A stretch of 64,000 bases of DNA from Halobellus captivus (GTDB lineage Archaea; Halobacteriota; Halobacteria; Halobacteriales; Haloferacaceae), in NCBI RefSeq assembly GCF_003697845.1, contig NZ_RDQE01000005.1:214875-278874 (forward strand), in the 5' to 3' direction. The notes beneath the pieces are model-generated. The model saw nothing but the letters and a program-made list of their open reading frames with translations, searched no databases and had not been told where the DNA came from. Below, piece after piece: positions 7,586 to 16,004 of this stretch. Both the position numbers and the translations under genes were made by a program. Positions within the stretch are counted from its first letter, which is position 1; every line of letters starts with the position of its first letter.

Positions 7586-8302
7586 GTGAAGGGTCAGGAC
7601 TGGTATCAGGCCGACGAGGTCGCCGAGGAGTACGAGGACCTCCGCTTTTCCGGCGGCGGGGCCTTCATCGACCGGCGCGAGAAGGAGGCGGTGCTCTCCG
7701 CGCTCGGACCGATCGACGACGGCCACCGGGTGTTGGAGGTCGCCTGCGGCACCGGTCGGTTCACGACCATGCTCGCGGATCAGGGAGCGGAGATCGTCGG
7801 ACTCGACATCTCCAGGGAGATGCTCGAGCAGGGTCGGGAGAACGCGACCGACGCGGGGCTCTCCGACACCGTCGAGTTCCTGCGGGGTGACGCCTCGAGA
7901 CTGCCGTTTCCCGACGACCACTTCGATTCGGTGGTCGCGATGCGCTTCTTCCACCTGATGGACGAGCCGCTCGAGTTCATGCGGGAGCTCCGTCGAGTGA
8001 GCAGCGATCAGGTGTTCTTCGACACGTTCAACGCCCGCAGCCTCCGGGTGTTGTACACGTGGCTGCTCCCGATGGGCTCGCGGCTCTACTCGGAGCGACA
8101 GGTCGCGGACCTGCTCGGGGAGGTCGGGATGACCCTCGCGGGCGAGGAACACGACTTCGTGTTGCCCTACGGGTTCTACCGCGGGCTCCCGAGCGTCGTC
8201 GCCAAACCGTTCCGCGTCGTCGACGAGCTGATCGGGAACACGATACCCGGGGACTACGTCGCCTCGGTCTCCTACTGGGACGCCCGGGTCGCGGGCGAGT
8301 AG
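7586..8302 (+). CDS. Class I SAM-dependent methyltransferase
   Basis: The 238-residue protein has SAM-binding motif I VLEVACGTGRFT, motif II VGLDISREML, and motif III VEFLRGDASRLPFPDDHFD, the UbiE/type-11 methyltransferase pattern. The GTG start at 7586 (VKGQDWYQADEVAEEYEDLR) matches family N-termini, where an EYE-type helix precedes motif I. An in-frame extension upstream runs through the promoter region and is unlikely to be translated. The substrate is unknown. Confidence 0.85.
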   Translation: MKGQDWYQADEVAEEYEDLRFSGGGAFIDRREKEAVLSALGPIDDGHRVLEVACGTGRFTTMLADQGAEIVGLDISREMLEQGRENATDAGLSDTVEFLRGDASRLPFPDDHFDSVVAMRFFHLMDEPLEFMRELRRVSSDQVFFDTFNARSLRVLYTWLLPMGSRLYSERQVADLLGEVGMTLAGEEHDFVLPYGFYRGLPSVVAKPFRVVDELIGNTIPGDYVASVSYWDARVAGE

Positions 8303-8374
8303 GCCCCAGGGATCGCGGGCGCGTAGTCCCGCGGACCGTGGACGACCGGATCCCTCGGACCGCGGTCGGCCCGC

Positions 8375-8782
8375 CTAAACGTCCTCGTCTATCACTTCGC
8401 CGACCGCGAAGTTCGATTTCACTTCCGTCACCTCGATCTTCACGCGCTCGCCGACCTCCGTGTCGGGGACGATGATCACGTAGCCCCGCTCGACGCGGGC
8501 GATCCCGTCACCCTGCTTGCCGAGGTCCTCGATCTCGACGTACCGCATCTCGCCGGGCTCGACCGGCGGCTGCGGGCCGTCGCCGGTCGACGTGGCCGCG
8601 TCGTCGCGTTCGGCGGCTCCGCCGTCGGTCTCGCCCCGCTCGATGAGCGCGACGCGGTAGGTCTCTCCCGGCTCCACGGACCCGGTCTCGACCTCGCGGC
8701 GCGGTACTTCCACGACGTACTCGCCGTCCTCCTCCCGGACTTCGGCGCTGAACAGACAAAGGAGCTTCTCGGAGATTTCCAT
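8375..8782 (-). CDS. TRAM-domain protein
   Basis: The 135-residue protein has an N-terminal segment beginning MEISEKLLCLFSAEV and a C-terminal TRAM domain (about 78-132: YVEIEDLGKQGDGIARVERG, then VGERVKIEVTEV). TRAM is a small OB-fold RNA-binding domain; haloarchaea carry several stand-alone copies, and archaeal examples act as cold-shock-like RNA chaperones. An acidic, low-complexity linker separates the two parts. Located between two plus-strand genes and transcribed alone. Confidence 0.88.
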   Translation of the reverse strand: MEISEKLLCLFSAEVREEDGEYVVEVPRREVETGSVEPGETYRVALIERGETDGGAAERDDAATSTGDGPQPPVEPGEMRYVEIEDLGKQGDGIARVERGYVIIVPDTEVGERVKIEVTEVKSNFAVGEVIDEDV

Positions 8783-8947
8783 GATATACTCCGACCGGTA
8801 CGTCGAGAGCGGTTACCATAGTTGTACCGCTGCCGAGCCGTGGCGCGACCCGTCCGATACGTTCCGGTCGGTCCTCCGTCCGCCCCGGTCCCGGCAACCG
8901 CGGCCAGGGGACGAACGCCTTTGTGACGCCCCGTCGAACTGCTCTCC

Positions 8948-9856
8948 ATGACCGAACCGGAGTTCCGCCACGGAGCCGTTTCACCCCCGATCGTGACGCC
9001 GTTCGACGCCGACGGCGACGTCGACGCCGACGCGCTCGCGAACCACGCCGAGACGCTCGTCGACGCCGGGCTCGACGGAATGGTCCCCTGCGGGACGACC
9101 GGCGAGTTCGCCAGCCTCTCCGACGCGGAGTACCGAACCGTCGTCGAGACGGCGACCGAGGCCGTTGACGGCCGCGTTCCCGTGATCGCGGGCGTGGCGG
9201 ACACGACCGTTCCGGGCGTGCGCGAACGCCTCTCGGTCGCCCGCGACGTCGGGGCCGACGCGGGGCTCGTCACGCTGCCGTACTACCACACCTCGACCGC
9301 CCCCGAGGGCCAGCTGGCGTTCCTCGGGGCCGTCGCGGACGGATCGCCGCTCCCCCTCTTCCTGTACGACATCCCGTCGACGGTCGGCGAGTCGATCGAC
9401 CCCGTCGTGGTCGGCGAGCTCGCGACCGAACACGACTCCGTCGTCGGCATGAAGGACACGAGCGGCGACCTCTCGTCGCTCGACGCGAAGATCCGCGCGA
9501 CGCCGGATTCGTTCACCGTGCTTCAGGGGTTCGACTCCCACCTGTATCCGAGCACGTCCCTCGGCGTCGACGGCGGGATACACGCCCTCTCGCAGGTCAT
9601 CCCCGAGGTGTTCGTCGCGCTCGGCGAGGCGATCCGCGGGGGCGACGACGACCGCGCACTGATGCTCCACCGCCGGGGGATCGTCCCGCTCTTCGACCGG
9701 TGTGCGGACCACGGTTTCGCGCCCGCGACGAAGGTCGCGGCCGCCCACCGCGGGTTCATCCCCGACCCGGCCGTCCGTCCGCCGCTGACGCTCCCCGACG
9801 AGGCGGCACGCGAGGCGATCGCGACCGACGTCGACGCGGCGCTCGACGCCGTCTAA
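8948..9856 (+). CDS. Dihydrodipicolinate synthase/N-acetylneuraminate lyase-family aldolase
   Basis: The 302-residue class I aldolase of the DapA/NanA/KDG-aldolase superfamily shows the pyruvate-binding loop CGTTGE (48-53), the catalytic tyrosine in LYDIPSTVG (Tyr140) and the Schiff-base lysine in VVGMKDTSGD (Lys169). YDIPSTVG differs from the YNVPSRT of true DapA, so a 2-keto-3-deoxy sugar acid or related aldolase is as likely as lysine/diaminopimelate synthesis. No dapB or sugar-acid genes are adjacent to decide it. Confidence 0.85.
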   Translation: MTEPEFRHGAVSPPIVTPFDADGDVDADALANHAETLVDAGLDGMVPCGTTGEFASLSDAEYRTVVETATEAVDGRVPVIAGVADTTVPGVRERLSVARDVGADAGLVTLPYYHTSTAPEGQLAFLGAVADGSPLPLFLYDIPSTVGESIDPVVVGELATEHDSVVGMKDTSGDLSSLDAKIRATPDSFTVLQGFDSHLYPSTSLGVDGGIHALSQVIPEVFVALGEAIRGGDDDRALMLHRRGIVPLFDRCADHGFAPATKVAAAHRGFIPDPAVRPPLTLPDEAAREAIATDVDAALDAV

Positions 9857-9883
9857 AGCGGCTCGGTTCGGCTCGGCCCGAGT

Positions 9884-10681
9884 TCACTCCCCGTCGACGG
9901 GCGTCCCGTCCGCGTTCTTCGGGCCCTCGGAGTCGAAGACGACGACGTCGCCGTCGGCCCGTTCGGCGGCGGTCGGGTCGTAGCCGTTCCGCACGGCGAT
10001 CGCCTCCTCCAGTTCGCGGACCGCCCGCTCCTTGAGCGCGGCCGCCAGCTCCTCGGCGTCGGATCGCGAGATATCCCGGCCGAGCCCCTCGCACTCGTGG
10101 GCCCGGACCATTCCCTCGCCGTCGACCGCCTCGCCCATCGGCTGGCTCGTCCCGCCGAGCGCGACGCTGAACGGATAGGTCCGACAGATCAGCGGCCGCG
10201 AGTCGTGGACCGTACACGCGCCCCGCCCGTCCGTCTCCTCGTAGAAGGTGCAGTCGCCGCAGTCGTCGGTCGCGAGCGCCCACTCGAACGTCTCGCCGGC
10301 CGGCTCGCCGTCCTCGCCCGCGACGAGCCCGTACGGCATGGGACGGGCCACGTCGCGCCAGTCGTACTCCTCGCCGAAGGCGTCCTCGGCGGCGTCCTCG
10401 GCGGCGTTGGCGACCGCTCTGACCTCGTCGGGGAAGACGGTCGCGGTGTGCGGCTCGCGGTCGGGTTCGCCGTCCGTGTTCCCGTTCCTCTCGCCGACTT
10501 CCTCACCGACCCCTTCACCGGTCCCCTCCCCGGCCGGCGCGCCGCCCGGCTCGTCCGGGGCGTACCCCGTACAGCAGCCGCCACAGCGCGTACACTCGAA
10601 CCCGATCGACTCGATCGCCCCGGCCAGGTCGTCGACGTCGAGCTCGCGGGCGCGGTCGAGTTCGGTTTCGAGCGGTTCCAT
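9884..10681 (-). CDS. YkgJ-family cysteine-cluster protein
   Basis: The 265-residue protein has the conserved cluster CTRCGGCC near residue 30, then CGDC, and a CTVHDSRPLICRTYPF segment, the pattern of the YkgJ/UPF0153 zinc- or iron-chelating family. A Gly/Glu/Asp-rich low-complexity insert (about 45-80) separates the first cluster from the rest. Family function is poorly defined. Divergent from the DUF5788 gene. Confidence 0.88.
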   Translation of the reverse strand: MEPLETELDRARELDVDDLAGAIESIGFECTRCGGCCTGYAPDEPGGAPAGEGTGEGVGEEVGERNGNTDGEPDREPHTATVFPDEVRAVANAAEDAAEDAFGEEYDWRDVARPMPYGLVAGEDGEPAGETFEWALATDDCGDCTFYEETDGRGACTVHDSRPLICRTYPFSVALGGTSQPMGEAVDGEGMVRAHECEGLGRDISRSDAEELAAALKERAVRELEEAIAVRNGYDPTAAERADGDVVVFDSEGPKNADGTPVDGE

Positions 10682-10801
10682 GGCTCCGTTTGCGCGCCGA
10701 TCGGGTTAACGACTCCCCTCTCACCATCGCGTTCGACGTTCCCCAGGACGCGCCCGTCGACGGCGAAGGAGCGAAGTGCGATCGCCTCCTACGGCTCGGT
10801 C

Positions 10802-11248
10802 GTGAGAGAGTACGAACGGAAGGGGCTCCTCGAACGCGTCGAGCGCGAGGCGGCCACGGTCGGCGCGGAGATCCCCGAGGAGATCGAGGTTCAGGACGAG
10901 CCGATCGACCTCCGGTCGTTCGTCTTCGAGATCAAGCGCCGGGAGACGGTCCCTCCAGGGGAGCGCGACCGCGTCGAGCGCGCGAAACGGAACCTCCGCC
11001 GCGAGCGCTTGGAGCGACTCGAGCGCATCGAGGAGGACGAGGTGAGCTACGAGCGCGGCGAGGAGCTGGCGGCGTCGATCATCGGGATCGATCGTGCGCT
11101 CGAGGCGTTGGAGGGGCTGAACGCGTCGGATCCGGAGACGGAGGCGGAACGCCAGGAGGCCGCGGACCGGAAACGCTGGATGAACTTCCTGAAGAAGGCG
11201 CTCGGGCGAGAGGACGCCGGCGGCGCGGGCGGTCGGGCGCGGTTCTGA
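10802..11248 (+). CDS. DUF5788 family protein
   Basis: The 148-residue highly charged protein starts at GTG (VREYERKGLLERVEREAATV). It contains the LRSFVFEIKRRETVPPGERD core and a C-terminal RKRWMNFLKKALG helix, which I recognise as DUF5788, a haloarchaea-specific family of unknown function. Almost entirely helical by inspection, with dense Arg/Glu. In-frame sequence upstream of the GTG is the antisense of the YkgJ gene and is rejected. It is convergent with the lipoprotein gene, 9 bases between stops. Confidence 0.8.
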   Translation: MREYERKGLLERVEREAATVGAEIPEEIEVQDEPIDLRSFVFEIKRRETVPPGERDRVERAKRNLRRERLERLERIEEDEVSYERGEELAASIIGIDRALEALEGLNASDPETEAERQEAADRKRWMNFLKKALGREDAGGAGGRARF

Positions 11249-11257
11249 ATCGGGTGA

Positions 11258-12277
11258 TCACGGGCCGGATTCACCCGGCAGAAACCGTAGTCGGTAGTCG
11301 TAGTACCGGTCCTCGTAGCGGACCCGCCCCGAGCCTGATTCGCTCCCCCCTCCGTCTTTCCGAACGTCGCCGTCGAGGTACGGGCGCTCGTGGAACGCCC
11401 GGATCACTTCGGCGTACCCGTCCGAGTACGGGTGCGACTCCTCGTACCCGTCGTGTCTGGCCGCTTCGATCACGTCGAGCGCGTCGGCCGAGAGGTCCTC
11501 CCCGTCGAGCCGCGCGCCGACGGTACGCGCTCGGAGGACCGCCTCCATCCCCTCGGGCGACTCCGCGACCGGCTCCGCGACGGCGCGGTAGACGGGCTCG
11601 TGGAACCGCTCGCGGGTGACTTCGACCCGATAGACGGGGTCGCGGTACGTGACGCGGTTCGGTCCGTCGTCGGCGAGCAGCACGCTCGCCTCGACCGCGT
11701 CCTCGTCTCGGTAGACGTAGCCGCCGCGCTCGACCAACCCGACCGGCATCCCGCCGACGTTGCCTCGCGCCCGCGCCGCGAAGTGCGCGATCTCGACTGC
11801 GCGTCGGTCGCCCTCCGGAAGCGTCTCCGCGTCGACGCTCTCGGGTTCGTCAGCTTCGGCTCCGTCGACCCCGCCCTCGTCGATCCCGAACAGCCGGAGC
11901 ACCGGACGGGTCGCCGCCGCCTCGTCGACGACGACGGAACTCAACCGGTAGTACGTCCCCTCGTGGACGGCGTAGGTCGGGTCGTCCGCCGTCGAGAAGA
12001 ACGGCGTCCGGTACTGCGTGGTGTGCGTCCCCCCGTTCCGGGCGGCCGTGAACGCCGCCTCGTTCCACCTCGGATCGGTCTCGGCGGGATCGACGACGGC
12101 GGCGTCCCGGAGCGTCTCTCCGACGTCGCTGAGGGTGAGCGACAGAACCCGATCGGCGTCGCCGTCGTTCGCCGGGCTGCCGGTCACCGATCCGTCGAGA
12201 CAGCCGGCGATCGCGCCCGCCGTCGCGGCGAGGCCGCCGGCGAGCAGCCGGCGTCTGGAGGGCTTCGGAGTGCGCAT
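11258..12277 (-). CDS. Tat-exported lipoprotein, haloarchaeal, unknown function
   Basis: The N-terminus MRTPKPSRRRLLAGGLAAT is a twin-arginine signal followed by a lipobox (AIAGC), so the 339-residue protein is predicted to be exported folded and anchored by a lipid on the outer face, the usual haloarchaeal route. The mature part is acidic and contains repeated short strands (VTYRDPVYRVEVTRERF). No catalytic motif is visible. The ATG at 12277 places the Arg pair correctly; a longer start would bury it. Confidence 0.75.
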   Translation of the reverse strand: MRTPKPSRRRLLAGGLAATAGAIAGCLDGSVTGSPANDGDADRVLSLTLSDVGETLRDAAVVDPAETDPRWNEAAFTAARNGGTHTTQYRTPFFSTADDPTYAVHEGTYYRLSSVVVDEAAATRPVLRLFGIDEGGVDGAEADEPESVDAETLPEGDRRAVEIAHFAARARGNVGGMPVGLVERGGYVYRDEDAVEASVLLADDGPNRVTYRDPVYRVEVTRERFHEPVYRAVAEPVAESPEGMEAVLRARTVGARLDGEDLSADALDVIEAARHDGYEESHPYSDGYAEVIRAFHERPYLDGDVRKDGGGSESGSGRVRYEDRYYDYRLRFLPGESGP

Positions 12278-12394
12278 ACCCGTCGTACGTCCGGGCGTCA
12301 TAAATACGCCGGCGTTGCACAAAGAGCCGCTGTCGCCTCCGGGTCCGACGTGGCCGGCGTCGGCTCGGACGCCGCCGTCCGGATCCCGTCCCGA

Positions 12395-12865
12395 TCAGTT
12401 CCCGGTGAAGTCGATCCGCGAGTCGCCGGCGTCGGCGTCGCGGCGGCTCGGGCCCCGCCGGACGAACTCGTAGGCGTCGTCCGCGAGGTACACCGCGCCG
12501 TCGGCGACCGTCACGTCGACGTCCTCGAGGACCGCGCCCTCACAGGGTCCGAAGTTACAGTAGCCGCTCTCACCTTCGAAGGTCGCGCCGTGTTTCTGAC
12601 AGAACACCTCGCCGTTCCGGACGAACGCGCCCTCGTCCTTGTCGAGACGCACGTCGGTCCAGTGTTGACAGTAGTTGCGGAACGCCGAGACGCCGTCGTC
12701 GAGACGCAGGAGGATCGCCTCGGCTTCCACGCCGCCGTCGTCGTCCGCGCCCACGTCACCCTCGCCTTCCGCGACCGAGTCGGGATCGACCGGACGGAGC
12801 GTCACGAGAAGCGTGCTGTCCTCCGGCACCTCGTCGAGGGCGGCGATCCGCCGGTCCGCGTCCAT
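12395..12865 (-). CDS. Rieske [2Fe-2S] domain protein
   Basis: The 156-residue soluble protein has the Rieske ligand pattern CQHW (residues about 66-69) and C-x-x-H in FCQKHGATF. Extra cysteines follow in YCNFGPCEG. There is no transmembrane helix or oxygenase domain, so this is a small ferredoxin-like Rieske protein that probably transfers electrons to an unknown partner. An acidic insert (about 35-50) interrupts the N-terminal part. Confidence 0.85.
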   Translation of the reverse strand: MDADRRIAALDEVPEDSTLLVTLRPVDPDSVAEGEGDVGADDDGGVEAEAILLRLDDGVSAFRNYCQHWTDVRLDKDEGAFVRNGEVFCQKHGATFEGESGYCNFGPCEGAVLEDVDVTVADGAVYLADDAYEFVRRGPSRRDADAGDSRIDFTGN

Positions 12866-12946
12866 ACGAACCGGTGGCCCGCGTCGGGTTTGAACGTTGC
12901 GCGTCGGCCGGAGGCCGTTTGTGCCGTCGCGCGCGGTGTGCCCCGT

Positions 12947-13546
12947 TCAGATCCCCAGCCACTCGTCGTTTCGGACCTCGTACCCGTTCGCCCGGCAGAA
13001 CTTCGCCGCCCGCCGTCGGACGTCCCGCGACCCCGGGATCGTCTCCCTGTCATCGATCCGTTCGACGATCCAGTCGGCCATGACCCGGATGCCCTCGTCG
13101 TCGTCGTCCGCGTCGATCGCCGCGAGTTCCCGGAACGTCCGCTCGTAGGCGTCGCGCTGTGACCGGCTCATCTCCGCGTTCGGGAGCCCGTCGCCCGCCT
13201 CCACGACCCGTTTCATCGCCATGGCGACGGTGGGTCGTCGGATCCGCACCCCGATCTCGTCGGGCGAGTCGAACGTCTCCCCGTCCGCGTCCGGGACGAG
13301 GTCCGCGATCGCGTAGGTCCCCACGGTCGACTCGATCTCGCGGTCGCCGACCGCCGAGACGATCTCCACCCCCGTCGCCGGGAACGCCAGCGGTTCGAGT
13401 TCCGTCTCGAAGTAGGCGAGCTCGGAGGCGTCGACCGGCGGTTCGGCCTCGTCTCCGCGTTCCAACTCCGCAGCGATCTCGCGCTCGCGCTGGCGTCTCT
13501 CCTCGTCGTGAGCCTGTTTGTCGCGACCGCTCTTGTCGTCTGCCAT
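12947..13546 (-). CDS. Conserved haloarchaeal protein (possibly DUF5789-related)
   Basis: The 199-residue protein begins with a very charged helix (KSGRDKQAHDEERRQRERE), followed by a strand-rich region (LAFPATGVEIVSAVGDREIE) and a helical C-terminus ending VRNDEWLGI. I recognise this layout from a haloarchaea-wide family of unknown function, probably near DUF5789, but the name is uncertain. No enzymatic motif is visible. It is 81 bases upstream of the Rieske gene on the same strand. Confidence 0.7.
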   Translation of the reverse strand: MADDKSGRDKQAHDEERRQREREIAAELERGDEAEPPVDASELAYFETELEPLAFPATGVEIVSAVGDREIESTVGTYAIADLVPDADGETFDSPDEIGVRIRRPTVAMAMKRVVEAGDGLPNAEMSRSQRDAYERTFRELAAIDADDDDEGIRVMADWIVERIDDRETIPGSRDVRRRAAKFCRANGYEVRNDEWLGI

Positions 13547-13627
13547 CCCCTAATTAGGTCCTCTAGTCGGATAGTCCTGTGGTTCAACGAACACTTCTCG
13601 CCATCGCCGTCGGATCCCGAGCGGTTC

Positions 13628-14596
13628 CTACGACTCCCGGCCGCCACCGTAACACGCCCCCTCCACCCGGCGGTCGAACAGCCGCGAGAGAAGGGTCGTG
13701 AGCGCCCCGGAGACGCCCCCACCGTCGCCGTCGACGGCGATCCCGTCGACCGTCCGAACCGGACGGACCTCCCACGTCGCGTTCGCGAGGAAGACCTCGT
13801 CGGCCTCGCGCACCTCGCTGGGGGTGTAGCTCCCCTCCTCGACCGGGATCCCCTCCTCCTCGGCGACGTCGACGATCTCGGATCGAGTGACGCGAGGGAC
13901 GATCGGACCGTCGAGCGAGGGCGTCTTGAGCCCCTCCCCGTCGGCGAAAAAGAGGGTCGAGTCCGCACCGCCGGCGACGTGGCCGTCCGCATCGATGAGC
14001 AGCGCCTCGTCCGCGCCCGTCACGCGGAGTTCGAGTCGCGCGAGGGTCTCGTTCACCCGGGCGTGGGTCGTCGCGTCGGCCGGCACCGCCCGGTTCGACG
14101 TTCTCCGGGTCTTGACGGTCTGGAGCGTCGCCGGCGCGTCGTAGACCGGATCCGACCCGACTCCGCCCCTCGGGAGCGGACGAGCCGTCACGACGACGGT
14201 CGGATCGCTCTCGATCCGGGGATCGAACCGGTCGGCGGCGTTCGCTCCGCGGCCGCGCGTGATCGAGACCTCACAGCGTGCGTCCGTCAGGTCGTTCGCC
14301 GTGAGCGTCTCATGGACGCGGTCTCTCAGCTCCGCGTCCGGGATCGCGCGGTCGATCGAGAGCGCCTCACGGCTTCGGGCCAGCCGGTCGGCGTGCCGGT
14401 CCCAGCGGAACGCGTTTCCGCCGTAGACTCGTACGGTCTCGCGGGCCGCGTCGCCGTATCGGAACCCGCGGTCCTCGACGTGGACCGTCGCGGAATCCGC
14501 GGCCACGACCTCGCCGTCGACGTGGTATCGGCGGTTCGGATCGTCCGAGCCGTCGGGACCGTCCGGATCGCCCGACCCATCCGAACCGTCGTTCAT
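13628..14596 (-). CDS. Class IV aminotransferase-like protein, PLP lysine apparently lost
   Basis: The fold-type IV family covers branched-chain aminotransferase, D-amino-acid aminotransferase and aminodeoxychorismate lyase. The 322-residue protein has the family layout: VEDRGFRYGDAARETVRVYGG, RLARSREAL, LARLELRVTGADEALLID and ADEVFLANATWEVRPV. The expected AKTHNYLN-type lysine site, just before LARLEL, reads ATTHARVNE (Thr176, codon at 14069-14071). The Glu-Gly-x-x-x-N-x-F PLP loop reads GGADSTLFF. It may be a pseudo-enzyme or a decaying paralogue. An acidic Gly/Asp repeat forms the N-terminus. No pabA or pabB neighbours are present. Confidence 0.8.
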   Translation of the reverse strand: MNDGSDGSGDPDGPDGSDDPNRRYHVDGEVVAADSATVHVEDRGFRYGDAARETVRVYGGNAFRWDRHADRLARSREALSIDRAIPDAELRDRVHETLTANDLTDARCEVSITRGRGANAADRFDPRIESDPTVVVTARPLPRGGVGSDPVYDAPATLQTVKTRRTSNRAVPADATTHARVNETLARLELRVTGADEALLIDADGHVAGGADSTLFFADGEGLKTPSLDGPIVPRVTRSEIVDVAEEEGIPVEEGSYTPSEVREADEVFLANATWEVRPVRTVDGIAVDGDGGGVSGALTTLLSRLFDRRVEGACYGGGRES

Positions 14597-14632
14597 CGGC
14601 GTTGCCGAACCGGGCGGTCGCCGGGAGCCACC

Positions 14633-15223
14633 TCAGAACTCCTTCGCGCGGTCGACCCACTTGACGGCACGCTTCTCGCCGATGCTCGCGCCCTCGGCCA
14701 CCTCCGCGGGGTCCGCGGCCGCGAGGTCCTCGACGGTCTCGATCCCGATCTTCGAGAGCCGCTCGCCGTACGCCGGGCCGATGCCCTTGATCCGGTCGAC
14801 GGGCGCGCCGTCGACTTCGTCGCCGGACTCGTCGGGTTCGCCACCCGCGCCGGCTTCGTCCTCCACGGCGTCGTCGGCGTCGTCGGAATCGTCGGCGTCG
14901 TCCACCTCGGCGACGTCAGCGTCGTCCTCGGTCGGTTCCTCGTCTCCGTCGGTGGCCGCCGCCTCGTCTCCGATGGTCTCCCCTTCGGCGTTCGCCTCGC
15001 GGTCATCGGCGGCGTTCGCCTCGTTCACGCCGGCGGCCGCGGTTCCCGTACCGTCGTCCTCGGTCCCGCTCTCCGTTCCGTTCCCGGCTTCCGGCTCGCC
15101 TCGGTCGTTCGGCTCGCTTCCGTCCGTGTCCCGTTCGACGGTCACCGTCGTCTCCCCGCTCTCGCCGTCGGACGAGTCGCTCCCGAACCCGAGCTTCTCC
15201 TTGATCTTCTTCAGCAGGGCCAT
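14633..15223 (-). CDS. Helix-hairpin-helix domain protein with long acidic linker
   Basis: The 196-residue protein starts with a basic amphipathic helix (MALLKKIKEKLGFG), continues through about 110 residues dominated by Asp, Glu, Gly, Ala and Thr, and ends in an HhH domain: VDRIKGIGPAYGERLSKIGI and a second GASIGEKRAVKWVDRA. HhH motifs bind DNA backbone non-specifically. The start is set at the ATG of MALLKK (15223), with a TTTAAATAT box (about 15246-15254) upstream. Likely function is DNA binding or repair accessory; not assignable. Confidence 0.8.
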   Translation of the reverse strand: MALLKKIKEKLGFGSDSSDGESGETTVTVERDTDGSEPNDRGEPEAGNGTESGTEDDGTGTAAAGVNEANAADDREANAEGETIGDEAAATDGDEEPTEDDADVAEVDDADDSDDADDAVEDEAGAGGEPDESGDEVDGAPVDRIKGIGPAYGERLSKIGIETVEDLAAADPAEVAEGASIGEKRAVKWVDRAKEF

Positions 15224-15330
15224 TGGGGTCCGGTACACGCGCCCGATATTTAAAGGCCCGCGACGGGCCCGAACGCGGGCCCGGGTGCCGGTCTCGCCGC
15301 GATTAAGTCGTCGCGGGCACACGATCGGTC

Positions 15331-15786
15331 ATGTCGATCCTCGATGCGGTGATGTGGTCCGTACACGTCGGGTTCGCGGTGCTCTGGACGGGAAGCGTGC
15401 TGTTCGTCGCGCTCGCGGTGGTTCCGCCGGCGATCCGCGGCGACATCGGGGGCGACGCGCTCGCCGCGGTGGTCGGTCGACTTCGGTGGATCACGCGGAT
15501 CGCGGCGCTCGCGTTCCTCGCCACCGGCGGGCACATGGCCGGGACGCTGTACACCGCCGAGACGCTCACCGGAACCGGCCGGGGCCACTTCGTTCTCACG
15601 ATGCTCGCGCTCTGGTTCGTCATCACGGGGCTCGTCGAGGTCGCGAGCGGGAAGCTCCTCGACGGGATCGATCCTCTCTCACGAGCGCCCGCCCGCGACG
15701 CGAAGCCCTTCTTCTACGGGGCGGCCGCGCTCTCGGTCGGGCTGATCCTCACCGCCGGCCTGCTCGCGAACCCGGCCGGAGTATAA
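15331..15786 (+). CDS. CopD-like integral membrane protein
   Basis: The 151-residue protein has four predicted membrane segments (about 5-27, 53-72, 84-106 and 127-147) with conserved-looking His12 and His68, similar to small CopD/DUF2269-type membrane proteins. Copper transport has been suggested for the family but no metal motif is decisive here. Divergent from the HhH gene. A structured repeat copy follows its stop. Confidence 0.65.
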   Translation: MSILDAVMWSVHVGFAVLWTGSVLFVALAVVPPAIRGDIGGDALAAVVGRLRWITRIAALAFLATGGHMAGTLYTAETLTGTGRGHFVLTMLALWFVITGLVEVASGKLLDGIDPLSRAPARDAKPFFYGAAALSVGLILTAGLLANPAGV

Positions 15787-15857
15787 GATCGACCGATCGG
15801 ACCGTGCGGTGGCGCGCCGGTGAGCGGGTGCGAGAGCACCCGCGAACCGCCCGCGAG

Positions 15858-15968
15858 GGAGGCGGCGACCGAAGGGAGCCGCCGAGGCTGGGGAGGCGTG
15901 AGGTGCGGGGCGGTACTGTGCGGTGCGAGGCGGTACTGTGCGGTGCGAGGCGGGACTCAAAGGACGTT
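15858..15968. repeat. Structured dispersed repeat, copy 1
   Basis: Between the convergent ends of the CopD-like gene and aroE lies a copy of a non-coding repeat. Its order is a small hairpin (GGCGGC 15861-15866 with GCCGCC 15878-15883), then the exact 28-base core 15883-15910, a CTGTGCGGTGCG motif and GGCGGGACTCAAAGG. A 20-base unit (CGGTACTGTGCGGTGCGAGG) is tandemly duplicated at 15911-15930 and 15931-15950. The core is identical at 19194-19221. I recall similar blocks scattered in Halorubrum genomes; function is unknown. Confidence 0.75.
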
Positions 15969-16004
15969 CCGTGTCGATGATCCCACACGGACACACCCCC
16001 GGTT

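Noticed and set aside
13508..15253. A 581-codon plus-strand frame opposite the aminotransferase and HhH genes
   Set aside because: Both minus-strand genes have recognisable domains and proper starts, whereas this frame encodes Arg/Val/Asp-rich sequence without motifs.
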